Below are positions 10,686-24,697 of a stretch of DNA of 64,000 bases, in pieces. The notes beneath the pieces are model-generated. The model searched no databases. It was not told the origin of the DNA and saw nothing but the letters and a program-made list of their open reading frames with translations. Position 1 is the stretch's first letter. The number at the start of each line of letters is the position of its first letter. The position numbers were made by a program, and so were the translations under genes. Origin of the DNA: Quillaja saponaria (taxonomy: Eukaryota > Streptophyta > Magnoliopsida > Fabales > Quillajaceae); contig CM055607.1 in NCBI GenBank assembly GCA_029379385.1, positions 29,013,235-29,077,234 of the forward strand, given 5' to 3'.

Positions 10686-12422
10686 ATGTTTGATTTGAAA
10701 GATTACTTCTTACTTTTCCTCATCTGGGTAGTCTCCACCATCTTGGTTAAAGCCTTATTCTCCAGAAACAAGACCAAGGTTCATCGTCCACCAAGCCCAC
10801 TAGCCCTGCCTATCATTGGACATCTTCATCTTCTAGCTTCAATACCTCATCAAGCTCTTCACAAGCTTTCAAATCGTTATGGACCCATAATTCATCTTTT
10901 CCTTGGCTCTGTCCCTTGTATTGTTGTTTCTTCCCCAGAAATTGCAAAAGAATGCCTTCAATCTCATGAAAGTTCTTTCTCTGACCGGCCTCAGATTGCT
11001 GCCGTTGATTACTTAACATATGGCTCAGCAGACTTTTCATTTGCACCTTATGGACCCTATTGGAAGTTCATGAAGAGAATATGTATGTCTGAACTTCTTG
11101 GAGGCAGAACACTTGATCAACTACGTCCAATTAGGCAAGAAGAGACCGGCAGGTGTTTGAGAATTTTCTTGAAGAAAGCAAAGGCCGGCGAGGCAGTTGA
11201 TGTTGGAGAACAACTCATGACATTATCAAATAATGTGATATCAAGGATGATAATGAGTCAAAGGTGTTGTGAAGATGAAAATGAAGGAGGTGAAGTGAGG
11301 AAATTGGTGAAAGAAGTAGCTGAGATTACTGGAAAGTTTAATTTATCAGATTTCATTTGGTTTTGTAAGAATTTAGATTTGCAAGGATTCGGTAAAAGGG
11401 TTAAGGAAGTTCGTGAACGATTTGATTTCATGATGGACAGGATAATCAAGGAGCATGAAAAGGAAAGGAATGAAAGGAAGGAATTGGGTGAAGTTGGTGA
11501 AATTAGAGATCTTCTTGATATTTTACTTGATATATATGAAGATGAGAACTCTGAGATGAGATTGACAATGGAGAACATAAAGGCCTTCATAATGGTATGT
11601 GAATAATCTTAATTCTATAACATTCTGTCCTTGGTTAGATTTGAGACAAATATATGTATTTACCAAAATTTTGTAATCCGGTTTGCAAATAAGGGACTAA
11701 GTCTAACCAAGCTGTTGATTAGCTGCAGCCACTAGTTTGATGGAACTGATTGCCAACCAAACTGATATACAATTTCCAAATTGCAGGATATATTTACAGC
11801 TGGAACTGACACGTCTGCCATCACGACTGAATGGGCAATGGCAGAATTAATCAATCATCCAAATATAATGGAAAAAGCAAGGCAAGAAATAGATTCTGTA
11901 ATTGGACAGAGCAGACAAGTAGAAGAATCAGATGTTGTTAACCTTCCTTACCTTCAAGCAATAGTAAAGGAGACACTGAGGCTTCACCCAACAGGTCCTA
12001 TGATTGTAAGAGAATCAACTGAAAGTTGTAGAATTGGTGGCTATGAGATTCCAGCAAAGACTAGATTGTTTGTTAATGTGTGGGCTATTGGCAGGGACTC
12101 AAATCAGTGGGAAAACCCACTTGAGTTCAGGCCAGAAAGATTTATAAGCAAAGAAGGAAGTGGGAAGAGCCAGTTGGATGTTAGGGGACAGCATTTTCAT
12201 CTTCTGCCATTTGGGAGTGGAAGAAGAGGGTGTCCTGGAATCTCACTTGCATTACATGTTGTGCAGGCCAATCTTGCTGCATTAGTTCAGTGCTTTGATT
12301 GGAAGGTTGTTGGAGGCAATGGTACAGTGGACATGGAAGAGGGACCAGGGCTAACTCTTCCAAGGGCTCATCCTTTGATTTGTGTTCCTGTGCCTAGGCT
12401 TAATTCATTTCCATCAATCTGA
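10686..12422 (+). CDS. Cytochrome P450, CYP93A/D-like
   Basis: Two exons, 10686-11594 and 11787-12422, with a 192-base GT-AG intron in phase 0, give 514 residues. The intron position matches the two tandem copies upstream. Motifs: membrane anchor at about 7-25, PPSP (35-38), I-helix AGTDTS (308-313), [18 protein letters not shown] with haem Cys452. The region after ExxR reads [11 protein letters not shown], the canonical CYP93 form, unlike copies 1 and 2. Overall it resembles CYP93A (3,9-dihydroxypterocarpan 6a-monooxygenase of legumes) and Arabidopsis CYP93D1. It is an ER-bound monooxygenase that needs NADPH-P450 reductase; the substrate is probably a flavonoid-type phenolic but is not proven. 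Same strand as copies 1 and 2; the gap from copy 2 is about 1.4 kb. Confidence 0.9.
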
Positions 12423-14400
12423 AAGCATGGAGTAATGCAACCCAATACAAAAAAGACATTATGGCATGCATACTGGCCTTGTTCCTCTCTTAAGGCACAT
12501 TTAAATTTGAAGTGTTTGTTTCACAATTTACATACTATATTACAAGCTTCAATTGCAAAGTATAATACTTCAATATTTCCTGATTACATGTATAAACTTT
12601 TCAATAATTTATTTTTGATTGTGTTAAACACAATTGTTAGCCTATATATGGTTGGAGAAGATAAAAATAATAATAATGAAAATTAAGAAACAAGAACAGA
12701 ATATGGAATATAATTCACTCAAACTAAGACTTTCATGTAAAATTCATTTTGACATATTCATGAGTTAAATGTAATAATTTAATAACATGAGTTATTTTGT
12801 ATGTAGTTGTTTTTAAGATAGCTAGAAGAGTTGACAAACTGACTTTACACTAAAAAATTGTGATGGAGGTTTGGATTTATAATGAAAAGAAATAACAGGT
12901 ACTTGCTTGTACTAATACAATAATATATATTTATAACAAAAAAACTATTCTTATTGTAGGAAATAATAATTATAATTTATTATTTAAAAAAAAAAAGGTA
13001 TAATGGGATGATCCTTCAGGATTTTTTTAGAAAATGTTGGATAAGCATTTATATATAGGATTCCAAACATGATGAATAATAAACTCTTTTTTATGTTTCT
13101 AGAACACTTAGTAATAAAATTGAGTTTTTTTTATCCAGTGTCAGAATACTTGTTATAATAATTAAAATTTAAAACATTTAAAAAATATAATTTATTAATT
13201 ACAAATCACTAAAATCGTGATAAATCAATAAAAAATATATATAAGTTTTCATATCTATAATATTTATTATAACTATCATATTCACATGTGCTTGTGGAAG
13301 CACATAATTCAGGGCTCTTTTTTTAATTTTTGTTCTTTAAAAGAAAGTTTAAATTATTTTTAGTAATTGTTGTATAAAAGTTAGAGGAAAGCATCAAAGA
13401 GGTTAAAGTATTATTTTAATTTTAATTTATTTTAAAAAAATTACTTGTACAACTGATAAAAAGATAATGAGTTGTAATACGTAGGTACGAAAGAAAGTAG
13501 GTAGTTATTAAGATTTCAAAATTTAAAATAATTTTTTAGTAATTTTAAATTGATAAAACTTTTACTTTATATCTATACTATTCTAAAAGAGTCAAATACC
13601 TTATGGTCCCATACTTTAAAATAATATAAATTAATTAATTTTAAACTATATTAAATTAACTAAAAATAATAAAAAATTATTTTTCTCTCCCAATAACTAT
13701 TTATTATCTCATCCATTCACATACTAACTACAACTCCTTCATCTATTATTTCTTAATAACTATTCACTTTTACTCGTATACTAACTCATCTTTTCTCTTT
13801 TAAATAAGACTAAAATACCTAAATGACAATTTTATACTTTTTTAAAAAATTATTCGATATATGCTTAAACACTGTATAATTTATGATAAGAGACCATGGG
13901 TCTCTCCTATTCATAATTAATAATTTATTTATTTTAAAATACAAAATTTCCTCTAAAAACAATTAAAAAGCATATTAATTATATTTTAATAACTAGTCTT
14001 ATGACCCCCGTAAGAAAAATTGGTAAAAAAAAAATATATTTTACCCATTCAACAAACAATTATATTCATTATTACTCAAACTTTTTTTTGTTGGTATAAT
14101 AATAATAAAGAAGTAATGAGATTTAAACTAGAAACTATACCTTAAAAATATTGTAGGAAATTCATGGGTAGCTGGGAAAGGACCCATGAAAAAAGAAATG
14201 AAAAGTTTTATTATTTGAATCTTATCCATCTGCTTATTTTAAGGACTCTGGAATCATTAGAAACACCAAAACAAACAAACAAAACTATTTTCTGGTCTCT
14301 TTCTCTTCTGTGACTACTCATTAAAAGACACGTACACATGTCGTGTGTGAGGTGGAACAGCTAACGTGAGACATAAGTCCACCGTGTCATTAGCAGTTTA
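12423..14400. other. AT-rich intergenic region
   Basis: No supported gene. Long A and T runs occur throughout. Around 13572 is a TCTATACTATTC start preceded by A, and around 13993-13996 is CTAG followed by T, both of which resemble Helitron termini; they may belong to one element or to two fragments. The last part passes into the CT-rich leader of the hydrolase gene. Confidence 0.5.
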
Positions 14401-14939
14401 TTCTCCACCCCCGCCCCAGCCCGCAGTTTTGTGTTGGATTGGGTTTATAGAAATCCCTGCTTGGCTGCTTCCTTCCCCCTTTCTCCTCTTTATCTCTCTC
14501 ATTCCTTCATAATTTGAATCTCCCTCGATTTTCTCACAAGTGCCTTTGTCTAATCTTTTCTTCTTTGTATGACCCATTTATTTATTTCATAATTCACGCT
14601 CGTTTTATTCGATGCTAAGGGATATTGATTCATAAATGCTCCTGCTTTCTTCGTTGTTTACAGATTCCAATCCCTCTTCCAGTTAGTGATTTCGTTTTAT
14701 CTTTTTAGGAAATTTTAGAATGGTTGGTCCCAATTTTATGAAAGATTTGTTTGCCCAGATCTGAGTTGTGTAAAAAATAATAACTTTTTTGGTTGAAGCT
14801 TTTCTCTTTTATCCGTTTTCATAGAGTTCTCATTTATTGGTTCAACTGTATATTATCTCTTCTGGGTTTCATCAAACTCGATACATCAATCCAATTGGGA
14901 TTTCTAATTTGTTTGAAGTGGTTCTGGGTATTGTCTAAA

Positions 14940-17900
14940 ATGGTCACAGTTAATCTTGGAATGCTTCACTATGTACTGGACCACGTTTATGGTGCATTCA
15001 TGCACCGAACAAGGTTAAGCCCACCATTCTTTTCCAGAGGATGGGGGGGCGCGAAGCTTGTAATGCTAGAAAGAATGATTAATCAATTGTTCCCAGAAGC
15101 GGCAGGCCAGAATTGGCCGCCCAGTTTGATCCAACCCATTTGGAGAACAGTTTGGGAGACGAGGACGGCTTGTTTAAGAGAAGGGGTATTTAGGACCCCC
15201 TGTGATGAACAGATCTTAAGTGCATTGCCTCCTGAGAGCCATAATGCAAGAGTTGCATTTCTGGCTCCAAAATATATACCACCACAGAAGATGGCCTGCG
15301 TGGTTCATCTTGCAGGTAACATGGCATATTTGTGCCTTCCCAGGGATTTAGAATTGGTATATTTCGTTGTTCATAAAAGTGATCACTATGGTAGGAGATT
15401 GAACTTTGATAGGGATTTCAGATGTGGTGCTATTCCTAATCTATAATCCATATTGGTTGAACAATTCTAGTTGTAAAAAAAGTTTCTTTTTGTTTTTCTT
15501 GTTTCTCTGTATATTTTTAATTTGAAAGTAATGTTCTTAAGTCTCATATTCTTATGTTTGTATTTGGATTGGTTGGACAATTCATCCGGTGGATATTTTT
15601 TTTGGCCTCGGACAAGCATCCATTGAATTAGATTAATTGCATTATGCAAATTGAGAATTATAGGCTATGATGGTAGCTGTTATTGATAAGTGAACCGGGG
15701 ATGGTGAAGTCTACATTTTTATCAATTGTTGTAAGGGTAGAAAAAAGAGGGAAAGTGGAAAAATTGAATAATGATATCACCTTCCCTTATTTCATAATGT
15801 AAAAGAAAGCAAAAACTTGTTTCTTCTTAACCATTTGATTAACAGCACTGTTTTTGGCCCATTCCTTTGCATTTTCTCTCACTTTTGGGTGGGGAGGATT
15901 TTTAAGGATAGAGATGAAATGATGGCCACTCCCAGTTTCAATCCTTCCTGTCTACTCTTGGCCTATTTTTTTATCTTTTGTTTTAACTCCTCCTTTTTCC
16001 TTTCATTCCAGCTCTGAATTATATGAACTTGTGTTCTGTGTAAAGGTGTCTTGGTGAAAGTGGCTAATAGGTTATGTTCAATTTGAAGAGTGTTTAGTCT
16101 ATAATCTTTATGGATTTCAAAATTTGGGTTCAAAATCAGAATATTTTTCCTTTCATTCCAATCTCGGCTTTAATCAATTATCTGGAGTTTGTTTTCTGTA
16201 AAGATATATCAGTGAAAGTGACTGATAGGTTATGTGCAACTTGAAGAGTTTGACGTTGGGCCTAATATCTTTATGAATTTCAATATGAGATTCAAAATCA
16301 AAAGCTTTTATATGTGTGTTGCTGCAAATGAATATGATTCGAATATCAACTTCATAGCATACTGGCTTCTATTCAATGAGTTTGGCCGTTAATTGGTTTG
16401 TATGTTTGGCCAAGTCTGTCTCTTTCCCTTAAAATCACTCTTCTGAGTTTCAAGATAAGGATAATCTTTATCCTATTGTATATGTCAGTTGATTTACATA
16501 CTGCTTTATACATATTTGGTTTATTTGCCTCAAAAGTGACAAAATTACAGAAGCATTGCATAAACTTTTTCACCGAGAATTTGATGAAGTTGATATTATT
16601 GAAAACATTAACATCTATGATTGTCTTACCCCCAATCCCGAAACATAAGACTTCTCTACATCTGTGAGAATGGCATTTATCACCTCTGTTTTGTAGTTAA
16701 AGGTTCTAAGCTCTTTCTTGCAGGAACTGGTGACCATACATTTGAAAGGAGATTGCGTCTTGGTGGACCATTATTGAAGGAAAACATTGCAACAATGGTG
16801 CTTGAGAGGTCAGGGTCATTTCTAAATGGTCAACTTATTATGAAAATTAATTGAAGAGCTAATTTAAGTATTCATGTAATATGATCTCGTGATTGATGAT
16901 AATATGCAAATGCAGTCCGTTCTATGGACAAAGACGACCAATGTTGCAGCGTGGTGCAAAACTGTTGTGTGTTAGTGACTTGCTTTTATTAGGGAGAGCA
17001 ACCATTGAAGAGGCGCGCAGTCTCTTACACTGGTTAGACTCTGAAGCAGGGTTTGGAAAGATGGGTGTTTGTGGGCTTAGCATGGGTAAGACTCATCTGA
17101 ACCCTGGCAAAGCTTAAAGTACTAGCATATTTGCTCCTGCTTGGCTTTAAAATTTGATATATTTCCTGGTTAACATATGGCTCATGAGTACCCAACCAGT
17201 GTTATTGCTTGCTTTAAGTCGCAGTTCAGAGCTCAAAGAAAAAATAAGTGTTCAATGTAGGAGTTGAACATAACATTCATTTGATTTAAACTTGTATTTG
17301 CTTGTTGCTTTTTTCTTTTTCTTAAAAAATTTAATAGCTTTATGAAATCTAGGAGGAGTACATGCTGCAATGGTTGGATCACTTCACCCTTCACCAGTTG
17401 CAACCCTCCCTTTTCTCTCACCACATTCCGCTGTTGTGGCATTCTGTGAGGGAATATTAAAGCACGCGACTGCGTGGGAGGCACTGAGAGAGGATCTTGC
17501 AGTACAGAAGGCTGCAATGACTCTCGAGGAGGTGAGAGAACGGATGCGAAATGTATTGTCTCTCACAGATGTCACACGCTTTCCAATTCCAAAAAATCCC
17601 AATGCTGTCATCTTTGTTGCTGCAACTGTAAGTCTTTCCTGATCTAATTATAACCATGTAATGCCGATGTAATACAGATGGGGAGAACTTGTCATTTGAT
17701 TTTCATCTGATTATACAGTTATTCCATTCTCATGGTTGTACCACTCCTTTTGATCATCTGCTTTCAAACCTATATCATCAGTTTAATCAAAGAAATCAAG
17801 GAGATACTACCAATTAGAAATAAGACATTTTGGAAACTCCCCCCCCTGCTCTTCTTTTTTCCTGCCCTGATCATGGCTTTCTTCTTCTTTTCCTTTTTCA

Positions 17901-18753
17901 TTGTATTCTTTTTGGGTTCATTGTCAACCCAGTTTGCTTTGGACCATACAATAAGGATTGCACATTCCCCCACTCATTGGGATTTAAATCTAGGACTTCC
18001 AAACTACGTGGTTTCCCCTTGGGTATCTCCTCGTGGCTGTCATTGCCAGTTGCCACTGAGAAAAATTGAAAATTGTTTGGGATTCACATTAAATGGCTTT
18101 AATTGTCAAATCTTCTGAATTCCTGAATTCTTGTGTTTTTGATATTCAGCTCCTACCGTTGGGTCAATCACGTGTTAGATTAATCGTTCTGTACAAAATA
18201 ATATTTTAGACTTTGTAGAAATTTTACTATAGTGTGTAAGGAAGATTTAAAGGTATAAAGGTAAAAAGTAAGGCATATGCTTCTTCTGTTCACTGACAAC
18301 CTGATTCCTGTCAATCTATGTATGTGTAGCTTTTTCTTTGTTTGTTATCTGGTATAAGATGTTGAGAAAGAAAAATTCTCATGTGGTACAATTCTTTGAG
18401 CTGAAGTTTCTTGTGAATGTCTCTTAAAAACTAGAAAGCTGTATGGAAAACCACTAGACTGAGTGATATATATAGTTGTGGTAGCATTATATAACCTTCG
18501 ATCTGTACAATTTTGAAGTATTCAACTTGGAAAATATAGCTTTACTGCCTTCTTCAAGTGCTAAACCTGTATGCAGGATGATGGATACATCCCAAAGCAC
18601 TCAGTGCTGGAACTTCAGAAAGCTTGGCCAGGTTCTGAAGTAAGATGGGTTACTGGTGGACATGTATCATCCTTCCTTCTTCACAATGGTGCATTCCGCA
18701 GGGCAATTGTTGATGGGCTTGATAGGTTATCATGGAAGGAAGCTCCATTGTGA
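14940..18753 (+). CDS. ABHD18-type alpha/beta hydrolase
   Basis: Five exons, 14940-15315, 16724-16808, 16916-17085, 17353-17627 and 18577-18753, all with GT-AG borders, join to 1083 bases (360 residues). I chose the ATG at 14940 because the product then begins MVTVNLGMLHYVLDHVYGA, which I recall as the start of the plant orthologues; the upstream frame is open but not conserved-looking. The nucleophile elbow is GLSMG at the exon 3/4 junction (Ser in GxSxG). An Asp in the TDDGYIP stretch and a His in GGHVS near the C-terminus complete a likely catalytic triad. The TGDHxxxRR segment is typical of the ABHD18 (DUF2048) family. The family is conserved from plants to animals, but its substrate is poorly known. 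The first intron (1.4 kb) is the longest. Confidence 0.88.
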
Positions 18754-19493
18754 CATTTGCAGCACATTCGTTGCAGCAGGGACCTCATTTACTCATACTG
18801 TTGCCTTTTGTTTTTGTGTTCATTTGACTTTCTGAAATGGATAGTTTATATCTGATTACAGAGCCCCAAAGCGAGCCATAATAATAATACTAATTAAAAA
18901 AGGCAGGGAAGGATGGTGATGGCTGTTGACTGTTGTGAATTATCTATGTACCATTCATTATCAAGAGACTTCACTTACTAGGGAACCATGTAAATGACTT
19001 TCTAATCATAAAAACAACTCTTAATCTTTGCTGAATTATCTTTTCAAACAGTTTGCAGTTCTGTTCTTTGGAAATTAGAATTTGGAGCAAGCAGTCTATT
19101 ATTATAACGCATTCTCATTTTCTCTGTTCACGCATCCTCATTTTTTCTATTTTATACTTTAAAATTATATTTCACAATTTATCTCCTCTACAAATGACTC
19201 ACTTAAACAACTTCAGATAGACTCTGGGCATTGGGATTTTCATTTCTCTTAATCTTACATGTTGGATCTTATGAGTCATGTGCAGTTATTTTCGATATAT
19301 AAGTCCGGACAAATTTACACTTTGCAATTAATATTTAGTAAACATTAATATCATGTAATTAATAATTTATTATTTGTGAAGCTAATAATTCATTGACTTG
19401 TTGGTATTTTACTATAAAAAATCTATATTTGCACATGCTAAAAGAGAGTTTAGTAAACAGTAGTCGTTTATTGGTATTTAATGAAAGCAAAAT

Positions 19494-20496
19494 TCAAATT
19501 TGGCTTGCCGGCTTGCAGCTCGGAAGCGGAGAACCGCACAAACACTTATTATGAAAATATTGGTATTTTTCAAAGCTCTGCAATTTCCCACCCACCGGAA
19601 TCTGACCGCAGAGCCTATTATAGCTCACATTCAGGTACTGCAAATCCAGTGCGGTCAGCCCCTGTGGAATCCTTCCATAGATCTTGTTGTGCGAAAGATC
19701 CAATGACGTCAAGCTCTCCGGGAACTTCACCGCCGATAATTCAAACTCCAGCAGATTCCTCGAAACTTCAATTATCTGTGTCGTTTTGTTTGACCCGAAG
19801 AGCATGGAGGCGTCACCTTCAAGCTTGTTCCGCGACAAGTCTATGACGCTGAGGTTTAAGTTTCCGAAAGAGATGGGAATTTTCCCAGAAAGTTGGTTGT
19901 GAGAGAGATAGAGATCTGGAACTTTGTTGAAGTTTCCGAAGGAATCTGGAATTTGGCCGGTGAGCTTGTTCCGGTCCAAGTGAAGTGCGTCCAGGTTGGG
20001 CAATTGGGAAAGCGAAGAAGGAATTGAGCCAGAAAGGTCGTTGAAGGCAAGGTCGAGGAATGTGAGGCTTTTTAATTGGGCCAAGAAGTCGGGTATTGGG
20101 CCGGATATGTTGGTCCAGCTAAGACGGAGAAATTTGAGGTTGGTGAGTTTGGCGATAGCGGGCTGGATTGGGCCTGTAAGGTTGGAGAGCTTGCGGAGAA
20201 CGAGCGTTTCGAGGAATGGGAGATCACCGACGGAAGGTGGGATTTGAGCGGAAAGTTCACCGGAGAAAATGGTGAGAGAGTTGATTCGGTTGGTGGTGGA
20301 ATCGCATGTGACGCAGTACCAATTGCAGCAGTCAGTGTGTAGGATCCCATGAGGCGAGAAGGTAAGGGTTGTTTAAGTCCTTTTTGATTTTGAGGAGGAC
20401 TTTTTTGTCTTTTGAATTGCAGAGTTGGGAAGGAGTAGCGGGAGCGAGCAATAATGTAAGGAAAAGGAAGCAGAAAATGGTGGTGGACAATGACAT
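19494..20496 (-). pseudogene. Polygalacturonase-inhibiting protein (PGIP), frameshifted
   Basis: Single-exon minus-strand gene with ATG at 20496 and stop at 19494. The first frame gives a signal peptide (MSLSTTIFCFLFL...), the N-terminal region and ASWDP, then reaches TGA at 20334-20332 (codon 55). One base earlier-or-later the frame reopens as DCCNWYCVTCDS and continues unbroken through about ten leucine-rich repeats (xxLxLxxNxLxGxIP) to the PGIP-type C-terminus with paired cysteines (CLCGSPLPSC). A one-base insertion in the GATCCTACACACTGAC stretch explains the shift: the related copy at 24.7 kb reads DPHTDCC in frame there. PGIPs are secreted wall proteins that bind fungal polygalacturonases. 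Without the frameshift length would be normal (about 330). It may be a young pseudogene or a sequence error. Confidence 0.82.
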
Positions 20497-22690
20497 AGTT
20501 TCTCTCTCTCTATTTCTATCTCTGGTTTGAGGTTTGTGCTGGTTTCCTTTTGAATGAATTTGAAATCAGGAATTGATACTTATAGGAAAGGAAAGGAAAG
20601 GATAGGATAGAAGGGAGAGCACGCAAACTGGTTTTTTAAATATGAATAATTAAAATTACTAAAGATGACGATAATTCTGTGAAGTTAATTTAAACGAAAT
20701 ACGAGATAAAAATATTTTAAATCAATGAATTCTTAATTTTTATTTTTTATATTATAAGATTAAATTGAAATTTAGTACAGATTATAAAGATGAAAAATAT
20801 AATTCACTCATGACATTTACTATGAGAGAAAGAGAAAAACTATGGAGGAAGTCAGATCCAAATTTGGATCTTAAAATTGGTGTTTAAATTGTGAGAAACA
20901 TTTAAAATTGTTGTTAATTTGATTAACAAAATATTTAAAGAAAGAAAATAAGATTTTAATTTAGAACAATAGTAATCTCAATTTAGGTAAATTGAAATTG
21001 CCACTCACCAACAACAATAGATTAGTCTAATGAAAAAGAAATTCAAGAAGTGCCGGATTATTAAAAAATTCAAATTGATAATTAAACCCCACCCATATTA
21101 GCGGCCAAAAATAGATGGATTTCATCAGTCAAAAACTGGGAGTTTGTCTTAATTAGCTAACACTAAATATTGTGGGCTATGGCGTTTTGATTATTGCGGG
21201 AGTTGCGGCACGCAATATGGATATGGTTGTCTAAAGCTAAGACCGCCGTTTTATTAAATCAAGTGTTCCTTCTTACACATTATATATAGATCTGATTTAT
21301 GAATTATGATACATGCACCCACCTACATAATACAACAATATTTACAAGTGGGATTTGCATCTCTTCAGTAGATGACTAGATTTTGTTTATCCATACATGT
21401 GATCTAAATGAATAATTTTTTTTTATAGTTATAAATAATGTTCGGACATGTTTGTGTATATCTTTACAAATATACTATTAGTTATTGACTTAAAATCAAA
21501 ATATGAAAAACTCTTGAATTGAAATGAAAAAATAGATGTAACTCCAATTTTAAAAATTGTAAGATCTTTGGCGTAAGAAGAGAAGTTGATCCGTATCATC
21601 TTGACTTGGTTCTGATTTCTTTATTTTTAATAAGAATACCGAGTCGGCTTCTTCTCCTACCCTTATCAAATAGAACATACTAAGCCAAATCTTCTTCACA
21701 TAAAATTTGCATTGTTTAGATTGGAAAAATTATACTGTAGGATTTGCCTTCCTAACATCGTATTAGGTTTGACTCTCGAAACAAAAACATAAACAGTAAA
21801 GAGATTTTGCAAATAGTTTGATTCATTACTCAAATTGAGTTTGAGCTAAAATAATAAAACTTGTGTGTGACACTACCTAATAAAAATATAAATAAAAATA
21901 AATTTTAAGTAGGTTCTCTTATTAAGAGCTTGCAGTGTAAGTTAAAAAATATCTTCAACGAAAATTGATGTTTCCTTCAAATTAATATATTATTATCTCT
22001 TTATCGTAAAACATAAATTACTCGCAGTATTATCCCAAACAAAAAAAAAACTTGATCATGGTTTTGTTTTGGTTTCATTAAGTATAAATATTCACCCCTT
22101 ATTTCCCGTTGAGTATAAATATTCATCCTCTATATTATAAGGTGTCATTCACCGTCTCTACCTCAAGTTCAAATCCTTACTCTTCGATGTAAATTGAATA
22201 TCTCTTTCATCAGACAAGATTTCAGGAGTTCGATTATGACACAGACTAGGTGGGTTTTGCTTCTTTATTTTTATATTCAAGAAATTGTTCTAGTTACAGT
22301 GATGATCTACCATATTGGCCCAAGTCAATTTTTGCATGACACGTGGTAGATGACAGAAGTAGTTAATACCTGATTACCTTGAAATGTGGCACAATTTCAT
22401 TGGGCACGTCCCACTATATAAAATCTAGCACCAATTAATTCATGCTGGCAGAGGTGGTGGTGAACCACCAGAAGTGAAAGCTATGGGTAGGAATCCGACA
22501 AGGGCCAACGAAAGGGAAAAACAAAATGCTTTTCTAGTCCCATGGGCTGGGGATTATCTTCGACGAGTTTTCTTTGCTTTCAGGCCAATTTGTCTATAAA
22601 TAATAGTTATGCAAACAATCTAAGTTTCAAAATGTAACCTTTACTTTAACTACTCCAATCAAATATTAGTCCTTTGCTTGTCAATAGTAG
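20497..22690. other. Intergenic region upstream of the PGIP gene
   Basis: The first 60 bases contain a CT-rich leader for the minus-strand PGIP gene. The rest is AT-rich with no supported gene. Near 22075-22130 a short phrase (agtataaatattca) occurs twice about 40 bases apart. Confidence 0.5.
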
Positions 22691-22699
22691 ACACTTACT

Positions 22700-23690
22700 T
22701 ATTTCGTGAGATAAAATTGGTGTTGTCTAAGACTATTGACATGAAAGATCTTGAAGAAACATTTTTGTTCTTGGTTTTGAGATACACCAGAATAGGTCTC
22801 ATATTTGTTAGGTCTTTCTCAATAAGCATATATTGAGGGAGTGTTGAATAAATTCAATGTGCATAAATATAAAACTAGAGATATACTTGTTGTTAAGAGT
22901 GACAACTTCAATTTAGATTAGTGTCTCATTAATATGTCTCAGAGAAAGCTCATGAGAAATGTGTCTTATGTTAGTATAATCGAAAGCTTGTATGGTTAAG
23001 TTTACACTAGGCCTGACATTGCTTTTGCGGTAAAGTTCTTGACATAGTCAAACCCAATATCAAAATATTAAGTTATGAAATGTTTACAAAGAACTAAAGT
23101 TTTTATGCTAATGCATAAAAATGTTGATTACCTTAAATTAATTAGTTATTCCGATTCTGATTTTGCTAGTTGTAAAAATGATCTTAGATCCACTTCAAGA
23201 TATATTTTCATATTAATTAGAGAGCTGTATCTTGAAAATATTCCAAACAAAAGCTTCTTTCACTATACAAGTTGAGTTTATTGTTTATTATAAAGCATCG
23301 AAGTATGATATGTGGTTGAAGAACATGATAACTTATCTTTGTGTGGTTGTCTCGATTTTTAAACTATTTAAGATCTATTGTAGTGATAGTTTTATTGTGT
23401 TTTTCTTAAATAACAATAAGATTTTTCGTATATCGAGAGTTGATGACTAGGGATTTTGTGAAAAAAATGAGATATTGTATTTGAACATATTGAGACAGTA
23501 AAATGTTGATAGATTTTTTAACCAAAAAGGATTTAGGATTGGGGTTTTCAAAAGTTATGTAAATAACATTAGTATTGTGGAGTCCTTTGATATTTTTGAT
23601 TAGTAGAAGTTTGTTTTGTTTTGCTCAAACTAGTTAGCATAGTATGTATGCTATTTTGTGACCCAATACATCTTAATATATCATTGTTAG
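22700..23690 (+). mobile_element. Ty1/copia polymerase remnant
   Basis: Broken frames match the end of a copia polyprotein: reverse-transcriptase tail (FSMKDLEE-like), the TRPDIAFAV block, then RNase H-like segments YSDSDFAS, RSTSRYIF and WLKNMIT. Several stops and frameshifts interrupt it, and no gag, integrase or paired LTRs were seen. It separates the PGIP gene from the PGIP pseudogene. Limits are approximate. Confidence 0.75.
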
Positions 23691-24697
23691 ATAGTGTGTT
23701 ATGGTAATAATAATAATTATTATTTTTCTTATGATATGATAAATACTGTTTGAACACATATGGTTATATGACATATCATTGCATTGAAATCTTACAATTT
23801 TGATGTATGTCTCCAAACGACACTGAGTGGATATTACGAGATAATGGTTAAGACATATAAGCTTAAATTAAGCCTATATATGTGATTTCTAGTGCTTCTT
23901 GGAAGCATCCAGTTTTTAATATAATCACCAGATGACCGACTATGAAAATAGTATATATTAATTATAGTTGGATATTATTTTCTTGCTACACTACTATATC
24001 TAGATCCCTTGTAAATTAGATTGTTGGCATTTGTAACTATATATTGATTTTGTGTCTTTTAATAGCACAATGATTATTGTGATTCGATATTAATAATTTA
24101 GTTAGGCTAGATTGTTTGAGGTATATTTCAGGATCAAAATTTTTAAAAATTGTAACCACTTAAAAGTTAAATCTTAGAAATTTTATATGTATAATTTTAA
24201 TTTTGATAAAAGTGAATTTAAGGTTTGGTCAATTCAAGTAGACAAGTTGATAAGAGTCCATTTTCTTTGTGTTAGATATAAATAGTTAGTGTAAGATGAG
24301 CGTCTTAATAAATTTTTAATTGAAAGACTCTTAAAAGTTTGATAATAAATATGCTACTTTCCGTTTCTTCTCTTACTTGGTATATTTTGCTCGAGACCTG
24401 CCAGTAAATAGAGCCTATAGAGAAAAAAATCTAACAGTCTCATGATTCAACCAATATGTGCGGATTTATCTATTTCTGCTATGCCTTAATTAAGTATGCT
24501 AGTAATTATTGTGATATAAATTCATATATAAATGATCCTATAATAATATTTTAAGAAATTTTTGGTCACCCAGTCTACTGTTTTAGAAGTAGAAGAGTTG
24601 ACTGTCTGGTATGGCTACCTCAGCCTAGACATACCACTTTCCTTACCAAGAAATTACTAAAACAGTCAGTGTCTGGTATGGATACTCGGTCAGATCG
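23691..24697. other. AT-rich spacer
   Basis: No supported gene. It probably includes more decayed retrotransposon sequence next to the copia remnant, but nothing I can name. Confidence 0.4.

Noticed and set aside
13572..13996. A second full Helitron.
   Set aside because: Both termini are present in a sense, but the 3' end reads better on the opposite strand (ACGGGGGTCATAAGACTAG), so these may be parts of two elements; left as a note only.
14793..14939. Upstream extension of the hydrolase first exon (a frame open from 14793).
   Set aside because: The extension is hydrophobic 5' UTR-like sequence, and the conserved family N-terminus begins at the ATG at 14940.
17770..18070. Possible SINE or protein-like frame in intron 4 of the hydrolase gene.
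   Set aside because: There is a weak B-box-like stretch on the minus strand but no convincing A box, and the frames are low-complexity Phe-rich or Lys-rich.
20072..20350. 92- and 88-codon frames on either strand over the PGIP 5' part.
   Set aside because: Shadows of the PGIP reading frame in other frames.
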